Part shown: piece after piece, positions 8,809-13,473 of the stretch | Position numbering within the stretch: the stretch's first letter is position 1 | Layout: each line of letters starts with the position of its first letter | From: Arachnopeziza araneosa | Lineage: Eukaryota; Ascomycota; Leotiomycetes; Helotiales; Arachnopezizaceae | Length of the DNA: 13,473 nucleotides | Direction: 5' to 3' | Assembly: GCA_003988855.1 (NCBI GenBank) | Contig: QYAI01000282.1 | Span: 1-13,473 of the forward strand | The notes under the pieces: generated by a model | Database searches by the model: none | Told to the model about the DNA's origin: nothing | The model's input: only the letters and a program-made list of their open reading frames with translations | Position numbers and translations under genes: made by a program

Positions 8809-9182
8809 ATAAATACTTTTATTTTTAAGTGTTTTTCTTTTGTTTGCTTTCGAATGTTAGCTGTTTTAATTTTCTTTAATTAATTAGTTGCTTTAAAGTT
8901 TATAGATTCGAACAGTGCTTAATTAAAGTACTTGTAGATAAGTAGTTAAGAATAAAGTTTGCTTTTAAAGATTTAGCTTTGCATTGCAACTAAAGTTACG
9001 TGCTAATTATTTGTTTAATATTAAACAAATATAATTAGTTAATGCAATTAAAAAAAAAGTAAGTTAAAATAACACGCTTTAATTAGCTGCCTAAAGCGCG
9101 TACTAGACTAAAATAGAAAACTTAAGGCTAAACAAATGCTTAGTTAAGTTGTAAATATAAAGCTTATACTTTTGCTTTCTAA
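8809..9182 (+). other. Non-coding spacer between pol and the extra frame
   Basis: About 370 bases in which no frame shows the codon pattern of the neighbours; stops are dense in all frames. The stretch is AT-rich and contains a perfect 22-bp palindrome at 9009-9030. It may have held regulatory or splicing signals for the downstream frame, but no specific signal can be read. Confidence 0.55.
9009..9030. repeat. Perfect 22-bp palindrome
   Basis: ATTTGTTTAATATTAAACAAAT equals its own reverse complement. It extends outwards with TAATTA on each side (9004-9009 and 9032-9037) if one extra base is allowed, for about 34 bases of dyad symmetry. It lies in the spacer upstream of the extra frame. A homodimer binding site is possible, as is a hairpin in RNA. 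Confidence 0.7.
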
Positions 9183-12047
9183 GAACTTTTTTTTTGCAAC
9201 TAACAACTTCGCAACACTAGTAGAGTTTTAGATCTTATTTTCTTAATTTTGCTTTTAGCAACAGCTATTAGAATCTTTAGCTGTTGCTTTCTTTAAGCTA
9301 TTTAGTATTAACGCTACGAAACTAAAGTTTATGCTTACTTTTTTATACACGAATTTAACATTACTTCGAAAATAAACGCTAGTAAAAAATTTTTTGCTAA
9401 ATTAATAGCTTAGAAATTAATAGCTTTGCGTCGAAATAAAAAGTCTTTAGTTGCACAAGTTAAGTATGTTAACGCTAAAAGCGCTTAAGATGCTATTAAA
9501 AACTTAGAACTAAAGCTTCAAAACACTAAAGTTACTAAGATTAGTAAAGCGCTTTTCTAAGTTAATAATTATATTAAGAAGTTTATCGTAAAATAAAAAG
9601 TTAAGCTTAACTTAGTAAGTTAAGAGAAAACTAATAGCGACAGAACGTTTTTTCTTTAAGAAAACTACAAGTTTATTAAGAAAAGCAAAGTTCTTACTGC
9701 GTTACGAAAGCAAAAACTAGCTGCTTTCGCTGCTCTAAACAATGTTTTATTAAATATTAGTCGATACTGTGCTAGCTTTTTAGCTAAATACTTAAATGCA
9801 TCTTCGCGCGCTACGAACTTTTACATTAATATGCGCCTAATTCTTACTAGAAGCAACTAGAATAAAAAAAACCTAGTTAAAGCAGTAAACATGCAAACTA
9901 TAATTAAAAACCGTAACACTAAGAAGTTTAAGAAAAGCAATCGTGTAGTATAAGCTAGTATTAATGTTAAGAATGCTAGAATATAGATTAAAAGCAAAAG
10001 TGCTAATGCTAGCTTAATTAATTAATTAAAAGCAAACAATTTGATTAAGTACAGATTTACATTCGATGCTACTAGACTGCTCGTAAATAAAAAATATAAT
10101 AGCGCACTTTTTTTTGTGTACTTTGATAAGCTTGCTAAGTAGCTAAAAGTTACAATTATACTTACTACAACGTTTTTTATTGCACTACTTCTTTTAAATA
10201 ATGCTGTTAATGCTGCTGCTGCAACAGAAACAAGCACGCTTTTAGAAACTTTATTAGCAACTATAAGTTATGCTTTTAATCAAACGAATCTTAATAGAAA
10301 TGTAAAAACAAAAAAAGTACTTGACAACGTTAATTTTAGTTTTTTCTTGCAGTAACTTACAAAAGATTCTACACTGTTTTTACCTAACAATAACATTTTT
10401 AGTGTAACGCAAGCTCGTAACAGCGCACTTACGCTTACTACTGTATTACTTTCTAAGCGCAAGCGTACTAATAAGAATATTAAAACTAATATGTCTTCTA
10501 TAAAGAAGCAAACGCTTGCACTTGCATTTTCTACTACATCTAAAGACTAAAAAAAGCTAAAAGTAGAAGAAATATTTAAGTGCAAATGCTTTTTTTCTAA
10601 GAAATAAATTAAAGCAGTAGAAGTTATTAGTAAGAATTACGATTTTGCGAAGATTATAAATATTATTAGTAAAGTTTATAATGCTTGTGTTATTAGTCGA
10701 AAGCTTAAACTAATGTGTTAGAAGCATGCTCTTAAGTTTAGCAAAACTATTAGATTTATTAGTAGCTTAAATTAAGCTGCTCTAGCTACAGCAGTAGCGA
10801 ATTTATATCTAGTGCTTAATAGTCGTACTTTAATCTGCTGCGCTTAAGTTTATTATAGCACTAGAGACTTTTTTACAAATACTTCTTAAATTGTTAGTTA
10901 CTGTACTAAAGCACTAATATTAGACTAGTACATGCATAAGCTTTAGAAACTAGAGATTTCTTCTTCTAATAAACAGAAAGTATTAGGCAGTTTCTTTAAA
11001 AGTGTAGATGTATTTTTATAAGCTGCACTAGTAATAAGTTTCTTAATTTAGAAACTTGACATGCTTTGCTTTTATGCTAGAGAAAGTTCGATAAGTAAGA
11101 ACAAGCTTATTTCTCGAAGTTACTACACGCTTGCTGCCTAGCTTGCTTAGTCGAATTTTATCGTATAAAAGTTATTTAGAGAAAATACTGCTAATTAGTC
11201 TGCGAACATTATAGTATATTTGTTGCTTGCAAGAAAGTTCTTTTCTAAACATTTAGATGTTTCTATATACTAAAGTAATACTAAGCTATTACGCAGCGTA
11301 AAGGCTTTATTTAGCAAGTTGCTTCTTGCTAGCACTAAATATTTATTAAAGATCTTTTATTCAAATAATCTAAGCAGACTTAGTTATGCGCTTAGCAACT
11401 AAAAAAGTGCTATTCTAAGCTTTAAAACAAAAGTTAATTTTGCTTTCGATGCATATGTTAACTAACTAACTAGTACTAATTCTAAGCATTCCGTAACTTC
11501 TAAAGCTAGAAAGCTGCTGCTGTATTCGAATAAGTTAATTCTCGAGTATTCTAGCAATTTTTCTACTGCGCGATATTCGATACTACTGAACTTTATAGCT
11601 ATTCGTAATAATAAGCTTAGTAAAGTCTTCTAACAGTTCGATTCTATTAGGCAGTAGCATCTTAATTATTCTGCTTTACCTAGACAGTTCTCGAATACTC
11701 TACATAATTCTGCGTTCTTAAGTAAGAAATTAGAAGAAATAGAAGCTATTTTTAACTTAGTACGTAGTTGAAAGAGCTTAAGTTATTTAGAAGTGCAAGC
11801 AGAAGTTGCAAAGTAAACTGTTTTCAAGAGTAATTTTACTAATCTGCACTTCTACACTAAGTAGCAAACGCATGCAATTAAAGAAGTCTAAAAGCGTTAT
11901 TAGTTTCTAAGAATTGCTAAGATGCAGAAATACTCTAGCAATAGATCTTACTTTCGCTGTTTAGAGCAAGGTTTGCAGCTGCTTGCAGAAGATTCTGAAG
12001 TTGTTAAGATATCGAGTAGTAAAGAAGAAAAAGAAGATTCTAAGTAA
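9183..12047 (+). pseudogene. Unrecognised extra ORF downstream of pol (about 950 codons, mutated)
   Basis: I do not recognise this protein. The frame that contains codon 9366-9368 reads from about 9183 to TAA 12045-12047 with about 36 TAA/TAG and one TGA (11769-11771), markedly fewer than in the other two frames I read, and it shares the T-ending codon style (GCT, CTT, AGT, ACT) and Lys/Ala/Leu content of pol. No indel is needed. The N-terminal third is charged and probably helical. The middle has an Ala/Thr-rich stretch near 10200-10260, which may look hydrophobic only because Pro codons became Leu. The C-terminal part is Tyr/Phe/Ser-rich and ends in an acidic Ser-rich tail. I saw no signal peptide, convincing membrane segment or RT/transposase motif. 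The position, same strand between pol and 3' LTR, is where env-like or captured genes occur in other gypsy elements. The start codon is not determinable; the true stop may be 12045, 12054 or 12084. Confidence 0.65.
12000..12044 (+). other. SUMO-interaction-like motif at the C-terminus of the extra ORF
   Basis: The frame reads V-V-K-I-S-S-S-K-E-E-K-E-D-S-K, preceded by E-D-S-E. A hydrophobic V-V-x-I core followed by serines and acidic residues is the form of a SUMO-interacting motif. Some of the Lys are probably former Glu, which would make the tail more acidic. This is only a short pattern match. Confidence 0.3.
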
Positions 12048-12140
12048 GAAATATAGAGAATTGTTAGAGTATTTCTAGATAAATAAGCTTTTATTTAGTA
12101 GTTTGTATTAATTCTTTTGCTTAGAAACAAGCAATTTCTT

Positions 12141-12152
12141 AGGAAAGGTAGA
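12141..12152 (+). other. Polypurine tract
   Basis: AGGAAAGGTAGA lies just before the 3' LTR (TG at 12154) and is purine except for one T. This is the expected place for the plus-strand DNA primer. It keeps GG words rare in the core of the element. Confidence 0.6.
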
Positions 12153-12153
12153 C

Positions 12154-12586
12154 TGTAGTAAAGTTCTAGAGTGCATAACATTTTTCTGTTATTTCGCTAG
12201 CAAAAGCACGTGCGTAAGACTTTCTATAAAGAAAGTTCTACAGAGCATCTACATAAAAAGAATAACACACAGAACAAAGAACAAATAAGAAAAAGAATAG
12301 TTAGTTAGGTTTATTCATGCGATTAATTTTACGAATAAATTTAGTTTAGGTACAAATAAAGCATTAATTATACGGATTTTATTAATATTCTTTTCTTACT
12401 AATACATTAATTTATCTACTTGTTTCTTGTTTGTTGCATACACTAGTTTTTAGATTTATTGCGCGCATACGTTGTTCTTGTTCTGAGTTCTTTGCTCTAG
12501 TTAATTCTTCTAAAATATACTATCGAGAGCTAGCTAAGAGCCGACGAGACTCTTGTTTTATTGGCTGCTCTTCTGCCTCTCGTACA
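12154..12586 (+). repeat. 3' LTR
   Basis: 433 bases, TGTAGTAAAG...CGTACA, the longest of the three LTR copies. It holds the 42-nt segment (12451-12492) absent from the 5' LTR and the roughly 17-nt segment absent from the solo LTR. CACGTG (12207-12212) and TATAAAG (12225-12231) are preserved. Compared with the 5' LTR, it has lost more G in GG and GA contexts. Confidence 0.92.
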
Positions 12587-12590
12587 CTAC
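12587..12590. repeat. Target-site duplication of full element, right copy (CTAC)
   Basis: CTAC directly follows the CA end of the 3' LTR and equals 1361-1364. Confidence 0.8.
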
Positions 12591-12591
12591 T

Positions 12592-13015
12592 TCTCTAAAT
12601 ACAGCTCTAAGTTCTCTCACAGTTCTTTCTTTTCTCTAGAACTAAGCTCCCGTGTTTTCTCCAGAAAGTATGTTCTACACTATCCGTAAATTCATCTGAT
12701 ATTCCGCCTAAGAGCTAGTCGAGAGAAGCATAGCTTCTAATCATCTAGCAGAAAAGTTTAACTTCAAGTGCTCTTAAAACTATCTAATCTTGCGATTCTA
12801 GATCCTGTCACATCCTAGCCTGCTTTCTCATACCGCGAAGTCACCTTGTTCTAGCTAACAGCAGTTCTCTTAGTTGTTCGGCTAGACTCTGAGCTTGCCG
12901 TCTACTAGATCTCTGAAGACGAGGGAGTTCATCTTTTCTAACGGCAAGATGTTCTTCGTAAGGTTTAGTCAGAAGCTGTCCGACTAACAAAGTCCTGCCT
13001 GTCCTAACCTTTTTC
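12592..13015 (-). pseudogene. Possible degraded coding fragment in right flank, unrecognised
   Basis: The stretch is richer in GC than the element and keeps TCA, TGA, GG and CC words. On the minus strand one frame reads about 55 codons without a stop (around 12850-13010) as a charged, Gln/Arg/Leu/Glu-rich, coiled-coil-like sequence (for example RRQAQSLAEQLRELL). Reading on, it meets only a few stops, most of them TAG or TGA where Gln or Trp is plausible. No family is recognised. It may be part of another mobile element, or of a host gene broken by mutation and by the insertion. The evidence is weak. Confidence 0.25.
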
Positions 13016-13019
13016 TACA

Positions 13020-13473
13020 GGTAAGCTCTCTTCTTGCGAGTTTAATACAATTTATTACTTAAGCTCGAAGCAGCGGCTTCGCTTAGTTACAACATTACGA
13101 CCTAACAATAAATATAACATTAACAATACAACACCAAAACGCGACTGTACAAACTCTAATTTAATGTTAATTCGAATGCAACTAAATATCTAAACATTAT
13201 TTTGTTAATTTTGTACATGCGCGAGCGCTTTAGCTTAAGATATAAAAGTTATGTCTTAAAAAAGTAATTCGAGATACACGTAATACGTCGCTAATTCTAA
13301 AATCGTAAGTTAAGACATACGTAACTTTTTTCTTTTTGCATTACGTTAAGCAAAGCTTAATTAAACGTTAATGTAATAAAAGCTTACTTATTTATAACTT
13401 ATTCGACTTTTATTCGAAAGCAACTTAAATACAAACATGCTTCGAACTAAAGTTTTATTACTTAAGCGCTAAC
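13020..13473. other. AT-rich right flank with inverted motif cluster
   Basis: No coding pattern was found in any frame. The motif TTAAGAYATA occurs three times: 13235-13244 (plus), 13250-13259 (minus) and 13310-13319 (plus). The second and third belong to an inverted repeat, AAAAGTTATGTCTTAA at 13244-13259 against 13310-13329, with a 4-nt CGTA insertion in the right arm and about 50 nt between arms. TATAAAAG is at 13241-13248. This could be a small transposon end or a promoter region for something beyond the window. Confidence 0.4.

Larger units (their letters stand above)
1365..12586 (+). mobile_element. Complete, mutated Ty3/gypsy LTR retrotransposon (11.2 kb)
   Basis: Two direct LTRs with TG...CA ends (1365-1755 and 12154-12586) enclose an internal region of about 10.4 kb, and 4-bp CTAC duplications flank the whole. 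Internal order is gag, aspartic protease, reverse transcriptase, RNase H, integrase, which is Ty3/gypsy order (in copia the integrase precedes RT). The RT, RNase H and integrase stretches resemble the large ascomycete gypsy group in which the usual LPxG region of RT reads LP.G.TNS and the active site FLDDI. All frames are interrupted by TAA/TAG from C-to-T changes on both strands, so the copy is dead. It is large for a gypsy element because about 3.3 kb lies between the end of pol and the 3' LTR, most of it an extra coding frame. Confidence 0.95.

Noticed and set aside
9183..10300. Envelope glycoprotein with membrane segments in the extra ORF
   Set aside because: Leu/Ile/Phe runs at about 9230-9290 and 10150-10215 look hydrophobic, but in this mutation context many Leu codons would be former Pro, and there is no signal peptide or cleavage site to support an envelope.
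10022..10462. Minus-strand ORFs at 10022-10237 and 10280-10462
   Set aside because: They lie opposite the extra plus-strand frame, which explains the region with a longer, consistent reading.
1756..12153. Alternative genetic code with TAA/TAG read as Gln (ciliate-like)
   Set aside because: Reading TAA/TAG as Gln gives long proteins, but many of these stops fall on Trp positions of conserved motifs, and catalytic Asp/Glu are changed to Asn/Lys by the same G-to-A pattern. LTR comparisons show the mutations directly, so decay is the better explanation.
1..13473. CRISPR array, tRNA, rRNA or other structured RNA gene
   Set aside because: No regularly spaced identical repeats, cloverleaf with CCA-type arms or rRNA-like blocks were seen on either strand.

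Overview
The window is fungal repeat DNA, most likely from a filamentous ascomycete. It is AT-rich and almost free of intact genes, and its coding frames are full of TAA/TAG codons that disappear once C-to-T (and, on the other strand, G-to-A) changes are read back. That is the mark of a repeat-induced point mutation (RIP)-like process. The protein motifs in the broken frames are those of a fungal Ty3/gypsy (Metaviridae) LTR retrotransposon. The species cannot be told from this sequence.

Layout. Bases 1-424 are an AT-rich flank with ambiguous bases and nothing recognisable. Bases 429-844 are a solo LTR on the minus strand with a 4-bp target-site duplication (CTAA). Bases 849-1360 are old flank with small degenerate repeats. 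Bases 1365-12586 are one complete, dead LTR retrotransposon of about 11.2 kb on the plus strand, flanked by the duplication CTAC (1361-1364 and 12587-12590). Its order is 5' LTR (1365-1755), probable primer-binding site, gag and aspartic protease in one frame, then reverse transcriptase, RNase H and integrase in a second frame ending near 8808. A non-coding spacer with a perfect 22-bp palindrome follows. Next comes an additional plus-strand frame of about 950 codons (about 9183-12047) that I do not recognise, then a polypurine tract and the 3' LTR (12154-12586). Bases 12591-13473 are the right flank, visibly less mutated at first, with a faint minus-strand reading frame and a cluster of inverted TTAAGAYATA motifs.

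Gag would have formed the particle, protease would have cut the polyprotein, RT/RNase H would have copied the RNA from a tRNA primer and the polypurine tract, and integrase would have inserted the cDNA. By comparison with family motifs, the same mutation process has changed nearly all catalytic acidic residues (protease Asp, three RT Asp, three of four RNase H residues, two of three integrase residues), so this copy cannot move by itself. The most interesting item is the long extra frame between pol and the 3' LTR: standard gypsy elements lack it, and it was decoded only by reading through the mutated stops. The second is the sequence context of the mutations: GG/CC and TGA/TCA are nearly gone while GCA, ACA, TGC, TGT and CG remain, unlike plain CpA-directed RIP.
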